Below are positions 1 through 11,200 of a stretch of 64,000 bases of DNA, piece by piece; positions within the stretch are counted from its first letter, which is position 1, and each line of letters begins with the position of its first letter. A program made the translations under genes and the position numbers. This DNA comes from Rhinopomastus cyanomelas. Its lineage: Eukaryota; Chordata; Aves; Bucerotiformes; Rhinopomastidae. The notes under the pieces are model-generated. The model was not told the DNA's origin, searched no databases, and saw nothing but the letters and a program-made list of their open reading frames with translations. Where the stretch lies: positions 62,001-126,000 of the forward strand of contig VXBP01001835.1 in NCBI GenBank assembly GCA_013400115.1, read 5' to 3'.

Positions 1-973
1 AGCCAAGGATTTTTTTGATGAATCATCATAAGGAGTTGACTGAAATTGTAATTCACTACTGCTCTTCAGTGCTGTGTTAGCCAGTGAGTACAGATAAAAG
101 ACTTCAGCCAGCATTCCTTCCGAAGACTTAAAAAATTCTCACCACCACCACAAAAATGCCCTGTTTGTCTTTGCAATGCTTGTCCAGTTGATTTAGAGAC
201 ACTTATTTTTTTACTACTTGGAGTAGCCATCGTTCCAGTCACTTGCTGGAAGATTTAAAGTAGCTTTAAGAGTTGCCTTGAGAAACCCACTTCTCAGCTT
301 TCCATTAACACTCCTTTAAGATCTGAAGTTCATGTAAGATTATGTACATGATGCAATAAATCTGTTTGGCTGCCCACTTCAGTTCCTTGGAATTCCCCAT
401 CCTTACATTTCAAGAGGCTGATATTACTTCCCTTAGCACTATCATGCTTCCCACAGAGGACAAAAACCTGCTTAGTTAGTGAAATTGGCCTTTGCTAATT
501 CTTCAGACGCCAGTGGTGAAATGTCAGGAGTGAACATGTTCAATGATTGGTCCTTTTAAATAATAGAAGGAAGCTGTTGTGGCATCTCATTTTGAAAGTA
601 ATTTCTTGGTTCTTCCAGGTCTTGTTGTCTGCACTCACATCTAGTCTTGTTTGGCTACATTCAGTGCCAACTTTTAGTTTTATTTCAGCTTGACAGAGCA
701 GTCTATGTTTCACAGTGTCCTCAATGCTACATTCAGCAACCAGAATGTCACCTCGAAGGTGCCTACAGATCTGAGTATTATCTCAGTAGTATTGCTCTTC
801 AGAATAAGCCGCTGTTTAAAGAGAAGGTTTGGTGTCACTCATTACTTTTGTGTTGCTTTGTGGTGGCAATGGAAGGAGCTGAGATGCTGCTGAAGCAGAA
901 AGAAGCCCTGGAAGTCTGTACAGTGTTGCATTCTGATGTGATATTTGGAACCATAGATCAGTTTTGACTGAAA
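1..973. other. Intronic or upstream sequence, no feature seen
   Basis: AT-rich non-coding sequence. Open frames at 647-967 are short, low in complexity and resemble nothing known to me. The PATJ exon expected before 4853 (LKSRWENLLG-like in human) is not found here, so this is probably PATJ intron. Confidence 0.5.
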
Positions 974-1283
974 GAGACCTTCAAGATCATAAAGTCCAAC
1001 CTTTTCGTAGTCCTGTCATCACAGAATCGCAGAATGTGGTTGGAAGGGACCTCAAATGACCATCCACTCCAATCCCCCTGCCACAGAAGGATCACCTAGA
1101 GCAGGTTGCACAGAAACATATCCAGGCGGGTTTTAAACGTCTCCAGAGAAGGAGATTCCACAACCTCCCTGGGAATCCCTTTCCAGGGCTCTGTCACCCT
1201 CACTGGGAAGAAGTTCCTTCTCAAATTGATGTGGAACCTCCTCTATTCCAGCTCACACCCACTGCCCCTTGTCCTATCATTAG
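974..1283 (-). mobile_element. CR1 LINE 3' ends, minus strand (old fragment, then a younger copy)
   Basis: 974-1003 carries the worn 3' end signature of an old CR1 (agaccttcaagatcat). From 1018 a second, better-kept copy starts with a CAGAATC tail and reads back through the 3' untranslated part and the end of the ORF2 reverse-transcriptase gene. It stops at about 1283, where the tail of the next copy begins. Confidence 0.85.
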
Positions 1284-1702
1284 ATCATAGAATCATTAGG
1301 GATTGGAAGGGACCTCGAAAGATCATCTAGTCCAATCCCCCTGACACAGCAGGATCACCTAGACCAAGTCACACAGGAACACATCCAGGCAGTTTTTAAA
1401 CAGCCTCCAGTGAAGGAGACTCCACAACACCCCTGGGAATCCCTTTCCAGTGCTCCGTCACCCTCACCATGAAGAAGTTCCTTCTTATATTTATACAGAA
1501 CCTCCTATGTTCCAGCTTACAACTCATCGTCCTATTACTAGATGACATTGAGAAGAGCCTGGCTCCATCCTCCCGACACCCACCCTTCAAATATCTATGG
1601 ACATTAATGAGGCCACCCCTCAGTCTCCTCTTCTCCAAGCTAAAGAGACCCAACTCCCTCAGCCTCTCCTCATCACGGAGATGTTCCACTCCCTTCATCA
1701 CT
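1284..1702 (-). mobile_element. CR1 LINE, 5'-truncated, minus strand
   Basis: The 3' tail at 1284 (atcatagaatcattagg) is followed on the minus strand by the 3' part of ORF2. Decoded on the minus strand, 1396-1701 gives the typical LRELGLFSLEKRRLRGGLIN and FFMVRVTEHWKG pieces of CR1 reverse transcriptase. It abuts the preceding copy head to tail. Confidence 0.9.
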
Positions 1703-1729
1703 AAACCCTGTCCCCCAGTGCAACATCTA

Positions 1730-1865
1730 CCTTTCTCTGAAACACTTCCAGGGATGGTGGTTCAACCCCCTCCCAGGGCAGGCTGTTCCAAGGCCAGACT
1801 ACTCTTTCAGTAACGAAATTCCTCCTGACATCCAACCTGAACCTCCAGTGACCAGCTGCCAGCTC
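1730..1865 (-). mobile_element. Old CR1 fragment, minus strand
   Basis: Worn CR1 sequence of another family: cagggatggtggttcaaccc, then caggctgttccaagg and aattcctcctgacatccaacc, all common in old avian CR1 copies. It may be what the copies at 1018-1702 inserted next to. Confidence 0.75.
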
Positions 1866-2046
1866 TAAGTGTGAGCAGTCAAGCTGAGGAGTTATCAGTC
1901 ATAGATTCATGTAGTTACAACTGAAAGGACATGAAATGGGTTCTGCCTGTTGGTAAAAATCCCTGACCTACTGGAAAACAAGATGCTGGAAGCCTTAAAC
2001 CAAAAAGAAAAAGCTGAACCTTGGTATTGCTTCATAAATACTTAGT

Positions 2047-3414
2047 TCATAGGATCATAGGATCATAGGATGTTAGGGGCTGGAAGGGACCCAAGAGATC
2101 ACTGAGTCCAACCCCCCTGCCGCAGCAGGACAAAACTGTCTAACACAGATCACAGAGGAACGCATCCAGGCGGGCCTTGAAAGTCCCCAGAGAAGGAGAC
2201 TCCACGACCTCCCTGGGGAGTCTGTTCCAGTGCTCTGTGACCCTCACAGTAAAGAAGTTCCCCCTTGTGTTGAGGCGGAACCTCCTCTGCTGCAACTTAC
2301 ACCCATTGCTCCTTGTCCTATCACAGGGAGCAAGTGAAAAGAGCCTGTCCCCCCCCTCCTGGGCAGCCTTCAGGTACTTATAAACATTGATCAAATCTCC
2401 CCTAAGTCTTCTCTTCTCCAGACTAAAAAGCCCCAAGTCCCTCAGCCTCTCCTCATAAGCCATGCCCTCCTGTCCCCTAATCATCCTCGTAGCCCTCCGC
2501 TGGACCCTCTCCAGTAGATCCTTGTCCCTCTTAAACTGGGGGGCCCAAAACTGAACACAGTACTCAAGATGAGGCCTCACCAGGGCAGAGTAGAGGGGGA
2601 GAAGAACTTCCCTCGATCTGCTGGACACACTCCTCCTAATACACCCCAGGATCCCATTGGCCTTCTTGGCCACCAGGGCACATTGCTGTGCCATGGTTAA
2701 CCTGTTGTCCACCAGGACCCCCAGGTCCCTCTCCACAGGACTGCTTTCCAGTAGATCACCTCCCAGCCTGTACTGGTGGAGTTTGTTATTCCTCCCCAGA
2801 TGCAGGACTCTGCACTTGTCCCTGTTGAACCTCATCTGGTTTCTCTGTGCCCAGCCCTCCAGTCTGTCCAGGTCTCTCTGGATGGCAGCACAGCCCTCAG
2901 CCGTATCAGCCAAACCTCCCAGCTTGGTGTCGTCGGCAAACTTGCTGAGCAGACACTCTGTGCCCTCATCAATGTCATTGATGAAGATGTTGAACAAGAC
3001 CGGCACCAGCACCGATCCCTGAGGGACACCACTAGTCACAGCTCTCCAGCTGGACCTGGCACCATTGATCACCACCCTCTGAACTCTATCCTGCAACCAG
3101 TTCCTAACCCACCTCACTGTCTGCTCTTCCATCCCACACTTCCTCAGCTTGCTCACTAAAATTTCATGGGAGACAGTGTCAAAGGCCTTGCTAAGGTCAA
3201 GGTAGACTACATCCACTGGTTTCCCTGAATCTAACCATTCAGTTCTTGTATTATAGAATGCTATCAGGTTAGTCAAGCAGGACTTCCCCTTGATAAATCC
3301 GTGCTGACTACTCCTGATAACCTTCTTCTCTTCCAAGTGCCTTGAGATGCCCTCCAGCAGGAGCCGCTCCATCATTTTTCCAGGGATGGAGGTGAGGCTG
3401 ACTGGTCTATAGTT
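2047..3414 (-). mobile_element. Young CR1 LINE, 1.37 kb, minus strand
   Basis: The tail consists of ATAGGATC-type octamers at 2047-2070, then GTTAGGGGCTGGAAGGGACC. The copy runs to about 3414, inside the reverse-transcriptase domain, where it is 5' truncated. It contains a single uninterrupted reading frame of 411 codons. The same 3' end family occurs at 5258 and 10539. The intact frame suggests a recent insertion. Confidence 0.93.
2140..3375 (-). pseudogene. CR1 ORF2 reverse-transcriptase fragment, frame open
   Basis: The open frame covers the reverse transcriptase from just before its first catalytic motif to the natural C-terminus FLCDLC. Motifs in order: QHGFIKGKSCLTN (about residues 24-36), VVYLDLSKAFD (56-66, first catalytic Asp 60), SGVPQGS (115-121), FADD (146-149, the catalytic pair), VRPHLEYCVQFW and the C-terminal RRLRGDLINVYKYL. 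The endonuclease and the N-terminus are missing through 5' truncation. The usual QGSVLGP reads QGSVLVP here, a change at a conserved glycine. It cannot be an autonomous element. Confidence 0.9.
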
Positions 3415-3757
3415 AAACTAGAAATTCCCAAAAGAGCTTAAAGTTACCTGAACCTTTTGCAAAGATCTATGAATTGTAGCAAATCCACCCAAAGATATTC
3501 GACGTCGGTGTCCCAAATTCCAACCTGGGCTGTGGATCATAACAGGTGTCATTTCACTGCACTTAAAATTGGGCTAATTAGCTTTCTAAGGTTACAGAAA
3601 AACATGACAGATGAATGTTAAGGGACAAGACTGATGGTAAACATAGCTATTAATATTTTGCAAATGAAGATATCCTGAAGGAATTTCTTGGTGCTGTTTT
3701 AAGTAACCCACTTTGTAATCAGCTTTGGTCAACTCGTATTACTGACCTGATCAAGAA

Positions 3758-4410
3758 CGGTGTAGGAGAAAAGGACCTGGAGGTCCTGGTGGCCAGCAGG
3801 ATGAGCCCTAGTGATCAAGAGGGCCAGTGTTATCCTGGGGTGGATCAGAATGGGGGGTGATTAGTAGATGGAGAGAGGTTCTATTCCCTCTCTACTCTGC
3901 CCTGGTGAGACCACATCTGGAATATTGTGTCCAGTTCTGGGGTCCTCAGTTCCAGAATGACAAACAGAGGGAGAGAGCCACAAAGATGATGGAGTGGAAC
4001 GTCTCCCTGCTGAGGAAAGGCTGAGGCAGCTGGGTCTCTTGAGCTTGGGAAAAAAGGAGACTGAGGGGTGACCCCATTCATATTGATAAGTATGGAAAGG
4101 GTGGGTGTCAGGAGGTTGGAGCCAGGCTCTGCTCAGTGTCGTCTAATGATAGGACAAGGGGCAATGGATGTGAGCTGGAGCAGAGGAGGTTCCACATCAA
4201 TGTGAGCAGTAACTTGTTCCCAGTGACAGTGACAGAGCCCTGGAAGGGGCTTCCCAGGGTGGTTGTGGAGTCTCCTTCTCTGGAGACATTTAAAACTTGC
4301 CCTGGATATGTTTCTGTGAGACTTGCTGTAGGTGATGCTGCTGTGGCAGGGAGATTGGAGTGGATGATTTTTTGAGGTCCCTTCTAACCCCTAATGTTCT
4401 GTGACTGTGA
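3758..4410 (+). mobile_element. CR1 LINE, 5'-truncated, plus strand
   Basis: It starts at about 3758 with gtaggagaaaaggacctgg (ORF2 RT) and ends with ccctaatgttctgtgactgtga. The frame is broken: 3827-4024 gives LFPLYSALVRPHLEYCVQFW and 4136-4375 gives the C-terminal VTVTEPWKGLPRVVVESPSL in separate pieces. It faces the minus-strand copy 340 bp upstream. Confidence 0.9.
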
Positions 4411-5257
4411 ATTTCAAGCCCTCTTTGAAACATGCTGCAAAGGATGCTGGTTTAGAATAGATGTTAGGTGGCTCTACTGTACCCCAAAGTGATAACTTAA
4501 GCTGTTGTATTTTTTATGCTCTGATTGGCACCTCAGTTTGGTTATTTGTGTCAAATAAAATGGCATTTTGTGCTTATACAGAAGTCCTGCACTTGACTAA
4601 AATGGAGATTCAGGCTTCAGAAATAGGATAATTTTGGAGTCTGCTAATACTACACAGTCGCCACATTCCTCCGTGTTAGTGTTCTGTGTCTGAAAGATGT
4701 TTTTCCTAACATTTGTTTGAAATTCTTCTGCATCAGTGTGACTTTGCTTCAGTACAGTTTATTTTGATGATCGGGAGGGTGGTTTGTGCCCGAATTCTGG
4801 TCAAGTCTTTATCGTGTTGCTGCTGATAAATGTTATGATGTGCAATTTTTAGGTTGTGAATGTGGAGATGCCCATCACAGATGATTCGGAGCTTCAGAAG
4901 TACTCAAAGGTAGGAGTTAATAACCATGACAGCTTCCATCATGGTGAATGTCAGCAGGATAATTCCAGGAGGGCAAAACATGATGCCAGATTTGTGTGTT
5001 TCACAAATTTATTATCTTAAAGCAAGGTGCTGTGGCTCTGTCTTACTTTTGTAATGAGAGTCTGTCCCAGTAATTATTTTGTAGTGTGGGCAAATGAATT
5101 TTCTAACACACACACACTCTCCAAACAAAAAAATAAACTCAAACCATGCGTGTAAGCCTCCAGTTTGGGGCTACTTCATTTCATTGAAACTCAGTTGCTG
5201 AAAGCCAGTGCAGAATGAGCAGAAGTTGAAACTCTGCCCAACAACAAACCTGTAGTG
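4411..5257. other. Intronic sequence around the first PATJ exon
   Basis: Apart from the exon at 4853-4909 I see only unique AT-rich sequence here, with a very short (ac)n run near 5106. Confidence 0.6.
4853..4909 (+). CDS. PATJ: PATJ exon (lead-in to PDZ4)
   Basis: A 57-nt exon, phase 0 at both ends. The acceptor is tgcaatttttag and the donor gtagga. It encodes VVNVEMPITDDSELQKYSK, which lines up with the human PATJ segment ending in DDAELQKYSK just before PDZ4. It is the first exon of the gene that I can place in this window. The exon is short and CR1 copies lie about 440 bp upstream and 350 bp downstream. Confidence 0.88.
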
Positions 5258-8200
5258 ATCATAGGATCATAGGATGTTAGGGGCTGGAAGGGACCCAAGA
5301 GATCATCGAGTCCAACCCCCCTGCCGCAGCAGGACAAAACTATCTAACACAGATCACAGAGGAACNNNNNNNNNNNNNNNNNNNNNNNNNNNNNNNNNNN
5401 NNNNNNNNNNNNNNNNNNNNNNNNNNNNNNNNNNNNNNNNNNNNNNNNNNNNNNNNNNNNNNNNNNNNNNNNNNNNNNNNNNNNNNNNNNNNNNNNNNNN
5501 NNNNNNNNNNNNNNNNNNNNNNNNNNNNNNNNNNNNNNNNNNNNNNNNNNNNNNNNNNNNNNNNNNNNNNNNNNNNNNNNNNNNNNNNNNNNNNNNNNNN
5601 NNNNNNNNNNNNNGCAAACTTGCTGAGCAGACACTCTGTGCCCTCATCAATGTCATTGATGAAGATGTTGAACAAGACCGGTCCCAGCTCAGAGAGATCG
5701 AGCTCAGAGAGAGGGAGGTCCATTTAATCAAAATTATTAGAACCGAAATGACTTTCAATCTTTTGAGTCTTGTGAGACGTTTTCAATAAATGTCTGTGGA
5801 GAGTAGCGTAGGAGAAAGGGACCTGGGGATCCTAGTGGACAGCAGGATGACTGTGAGCCAGCAATGTGCCCTTGTGGCCAAGACAGCCAATGGCATCCTG
5901 AGGTGGATCAGAGGAGACATTTGTAGATTTGAGAGAGGTTTTCCTCCTCCTCTACTCTGCCCTGGTGAGACCACATCTGGAATCTGCTGTCCAGTTCTGG
6001 GCCCCTCAGTTCCAGAATGACACAGTGCTGCTGGAGAGAGTCCAGTGCAGAGCCACAAAGATGATGAAGGGAATGGAGCATCTCCCTGGTGAGGAAAGGC
6101 TGAAGGCAGCTGGGTGTCTGGCTTGGAAAAAAGGAGACTGAGGGGTGACCCCATGAATGTTGATAAGTATGGAAAGGGGGGGTGTCAGGAGGATGAAGCC
6201 AGGCTCTGCTCAGTGTCATCTAACGATAGGACAAGGGGCTACAGCTGTGAGCTGGAGCAGAGGAGGTTCCACATCAATTTGAGCAGGAACTTCTTCCCAG
6301 TGAGAGTGACAGAGCACTGGAAGGGGCTTCCCAGGGAGGTTGTGGAGTCCCCTTCTCTGGAGACATTTAAACCCCCCCTGGCCCTCTTCCTGTGCGACCT
6401 GCTGTAGGTGATCCTGCTGTGGCAGGGGGATTGGAGTGGATGATCTTTCGAGGTCTCTTCCAATCCCTAATGTTCTGTGATAAGACCCATAAAAAGCTTT
6501 TGTGGAGGTGATGCATTTATACACTTGTGGGGATATCTCAGTGAGGAAACGCCATAAACTCCTCATTCAGACACCCAGACAAGAGTGCGAGAGAGTGTTG
6601 GGGGTCAGTGGGTTCCTCCTTTCACTTGCCCATCTAGAATTAATTGTGAACCAAACCAGTCAATGTTTCAACTGAAGTGAACCAGAAGAAGGCCAAACTG
6701 AAGAAGGAGGTAGTGCTGCTAATCTCTTCTCCCCGGTTTTCTGCTTTCTTGTCTGGAGAGTATGTCAGTTCTATGTTGGGCTTCCTAATATTAGCAGACC
6801 AGATGGTTAGAGGTACCCTAGAGAAAAATTCCGAGTTAAGGAGGTCCACTGAGAAAAGGATAACCCAGGAGGAGTGGTATCACCTTGCAGGAACAAGGAC
6901 ACTAGTGTTACTAGCTATTTGCAGGGGACAGTTCACGAGAGCTGATCTTGTGATTATTTTTATGGTGACTATGGGAGTTTTTTCTCAGGTTTTTTGGCAA
7001 CTTGCCTTTTGGGGCTATTTCTTTCTGCATTTTTTCCAATATGGCAACTTCATTTAAGAATACAGTTCAGATTTCCCCCAGAGGGCAGATTGTTTGTTTT
7101 CATTTGTGCAAGCAGTTTGCATAGAGAATTTATGGACACTTGTGCTGTAATGCAGATTATATCACTATGAAAATCTAATCATTTGCTGCGTGCTCAGTTT
7201 AATTTGGTAAGGTACTGCAGCCTGAGTGTGTTTATTTTGTGGCAGATAAAGATATTTATACAATCTCAGCCATATTTATCTTTTGGCAGCTACTACCAAT
7301 CCACACTTTGAGATTAGGATTTGAGCTTGACACCTTCGACGGACATCATTATATATCATCAATTGCCTCAGATGGTCCTGCTCCAACACTTGGTCTTCTC
7401 CAACTGGAGGATGAACTTCTGGAGGTAAAAAACAAAACAGAACCAAAAATAAACAGGCTTATTTGCTTAACTTTCTTAAAAGTGCTTAAATTCTGCTTTG
7501 GCTGCTATTATAGTATTCGTAAGTTGGTTGTGGAAGCAGTTAAGTAGTTCTCTGGAATTGATGTTCATTTGTGAACACCAGTGATGAGTGGTGTTCCTCA
7601 GGGATTGATATTGGGACCGGTGCTGTTTAAGGGATATTCACAGTGGCATTGAGCTCACCCTTGGATGACACTAAACTGAGTGATGTGGCTGACCCTCTGG
7701 AGGGAAGGGATCCATTCAGAGGGACCTGAAGAGGTGGGCCTAGGCCAACCTCATGAAATTCAACAAAGCCAAGTGCAAGGTTCTGCACCTGGCTTGGGGC
7801 AACCCCATGTTCAAATTCAGGCTGGGTGGAGCAACCCTGCAGAGAAGGGCTTAGGGGAGCTGCCTATGAAAAGCTTCACATGGGTCAGCAGTGTGTGGTC
7901 TGCAGTCCAGGAAGCCAGTGGTATCCTAGGCTGCATCAAAAGCAGCATGGCCAGCAGCTGAGGGAGGCTTCTACCCCTCCTACTCTGATGAGAACGCACT
8001 TTGCGTCCTGCAGCTAGCTCTGGAATCCACATCACAAGAAGACCATGGAGGTGTTAGAGCAGGCCCAGAGGGAGGGAGAACAGACTGAGAGAGCTGGGGT
8101 TGTTCAGCTTGGAGAGAAGGTTCCAGAGGGACCTCTCTGTGATCTTTCAGTATCTGAAGGAGAAAGAGAGGGTTGGGAAGTAGATAATTTTTGAGGTCCC

Positions 8201-11200
8201 TTCCAACCCAACCCACTGAGTGTTTCTGATTGTTTCAGGTTTATTCCTCCTTTATGGAAAAAATCGGAATTCTTACGGTCTTATAGTGCCTAATGGGGTT
8301 TTACTTCTGAAATCTTTTAACATGATTACAAAGAGTCATCAGGGCAGAGAGAATGTTTGGTTTGGGTGTATTTGTGTCTGTTGTCCTTTGTTTCAGTCTT
8401 TTAAGCAATTGAGCATTGGATTCTGTCGTTGAGAATCTTTCTGGACTCCTCAAAAATTGACAACAGTCTCTGGACTAGTGGTTCCTGTTACACCTCATAA
8501 CCTGCTTGTTGAGTTTTGGGAGATGTTTGTGTGTATGATAGTCCATCAATTTGTGTAAATATGTATAAAGAGGGATTGAGGCAGCTCCCACATTATCGGA
8601 ATTGGACCAGACCTATTTACTCCGTGAAAATATTCATTTGATGATGATAAAATAATACTTATTTTATGTGTGTGTGTGTGTAGATCTATCAGTATCTCAG
8701 CCTGTAGGTGAAAAGACATTAATTTGCTATTGAATACCTGCTACTTTTTGGGGAAGATTTTGAATTTGAACCTTTTTTTTAGTGGGTGCAAAGAACATTG
8801 AATTGACCTCAATGGAAACAGAATTAGAACTTCTGAATGATTAATTTGATAGGTGTACAGCTCTCTTGCTTTTACTTGTTGGTCATCCCTTTAACATAAA
8901 AAATTCATACCAATATCACAAAGACCTAGAACATCTTGATTCCTAAAGGAAAGGGATGAATGGAGTGCTGGAAGTGTTGTTGAAATGCCTTGGCTGCTAA
9001 GCAAGAAATTATATACAAATTGCAATTGTGCAGTGCTGTAGAGGAACTTAGGGTACTTTTAACCGTATATTTTGATGGTTTTACTTACGACTCTACAATT
9101 ACAATTCAGTTTACAGGTATATCCAGACCTAGTGAGCATAAATTAATTATTTTTCTATTCTGCAGCTGGAACAAAAAAAAACCCAACAAAATGAAAATGA
9201 GCTCCAGGGCAAAGCTCTATATGCTAGGTTTAACTCAGAGTAGGTTTTTGCAGCCAAGTTATAAATCCCCTTAAGTAGGGGTTTGCAATGGAAAAAGTGA
9301 CAGCCCCATTCCCCAAACAAGCAGCTCTACCTGGGCCCGATACGGCTGGATTAAATGGGATCAGCAAGGAATTTTTTTTCATATATAGCTAAGTCAAATG
9401 TTGATTATTTTTAATTATGTGTTTGAATTATGATAGAAAGTATGATACTTTCTTTTTAACTCCCTAAATGGAGCTAAATTCATTGTGTTCTTTTGTAGGA
9501 GTAAATTGCTTCCTTGTGTCCTTTGAGTTCTGTTATGAAAGTCTGCTTGCTCCCACTTGATGACAGAACTAACTAGAGTGGAGCATGGATGGGGCATAGA
9601 GGCTGGGATCTGGCAGCTGCAAAAGAATCAGGGTCATTTGGGTTGAAAAAACCCTTCAAGATTGAGTCCAACCACGAACCAAACTGTCCCAAGGCCACTG
9701 CTAAACCATGTCCCTGAGCTCCAGATCTCTACAACTTTAAACACATCCAGGGATAGCAGTTCAAGAAGAAACAGGACACCTCAAGCCTGCTGTGGAGTGC
9801 GTGGTAGCTCTGCTTCATCAATCACAGCGCTCTGAGAAGTGCTGGTAACTTTCCATCACGCTGCCGCTCTCAATGCATTAAAAAATCCTTACACATAGAT
9901 ACTCCTGCTTAAATAATTAACTAATGGATTAGCCTGATAGCTCAGCAGTTGCTGTAATTCCTGCAGAAAAAAAAACCAGAGCAGTTCATCTTACTATGCT
10001 CTGAGTTTTTCTCCTTGGCTGGGTTAGAGTGTGAGAGTAAATCCTGTGAAAACAAAAGAAACTTGGTGGGGGAAAAATAGAGGTGAATGGTGGCCAAAGG
10101 GAGATTGCTGTGTAGTCTTGCACAAAATTGAGTTCTTCTAAAGAATGGGGAGATCTGGGAGGTATTTGAGGTATATGGCAAGGTTTTGCCTCAAGCAAAC
10201 ATGTACAGAGGTGTCTATGTTGTATATTTACACACTGAATTTTCTAGCATAAAATATGGGTTCATTTACACTAGCAGTGCAATTTGGGGATGGAGGGAAG
10301 TATTGAAGATCATCTTGAATTATCCTGACGTTCTTTGGATCATTTTGGACTCACTGATGTTAAAAGTCTTTTCCAACTGCTGTGATGCAAATAAATGTAC
10401 CCTTGTGATATCGCAGGTCATAAAATACATAAAAGAGAATGAGTCACTTTAGTTTTATTTTCCTGAGGAAGTACAACTGCATTATCCTGCTTTTAAAGTA
10501 GTATTTCTATCTATCCATCCATACATCTATGTATCTTTACAGTGAGGGTCACGGAGCACTGGAACAGACTCCCCAGGGAGGTCGTGGAGTCTCCTTCTCT
10601 GGGGACTTTCAAGGCCCGCCTGGATGCAGGGTTGGACTCGATGATCTCTTGGGTCCCTTCCAACCCCTAACATCCTATGATCCTATGATCTATCTGCCTA
10701 TCTATCTCTCTGTCTGTATATCCATCTATCTAATCTGTCTCTCTCCTTTTTTGTTATTTTTATACTCTGTGGTTTAAAACATCCATTAACAATGGCCTTA
10801 TGGTCTTCTGTTGTCACACTCAGGATCTAAAGCTTATGGGATAGTAAGCTTTGACTCTTATTAGGATTTTCTGATTAATCACTTGCTGTAGTTGCTTGTA
10901 AATGTCTATTTTTGCATGTCTTCTGTAGGACTGATCTTCATTTCAACTGCTTTGTTGCATTTTAAATGACTGAAAAAGTGGTGTCATGCTAGTTCTGACT
11001 TGATGTTTTTGATTAAACCTCTAAATCTCTGGTTTGTTCGAATGTCTTTGATTTAATTTGTGAACATCAGATTTTCTTCTTTTCAAACACATAAGCCTTA
11101 AAAAATGAAAAAAAGATAAATTCTTAATAAAGAAATCGGTGAAAATGAAATAGCAATGCTAGGAAATTTTTACGCTAAAAAAATTGGACTTTCATGTTCA

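Noticed and set aside
2657..3159. Plus-strand open frames opposite the young CR1
   Set aside because: They are mirror images of the CR1 reverse-transcriptase frame on the other strand; all homology is on the minus strand.
6677..7057. 126-codon plus-strand open frame
   Set aside because: No domain, no splice or start context, hydrophobic end typical of AT-rich chance frames; lies in a PATJ intron.
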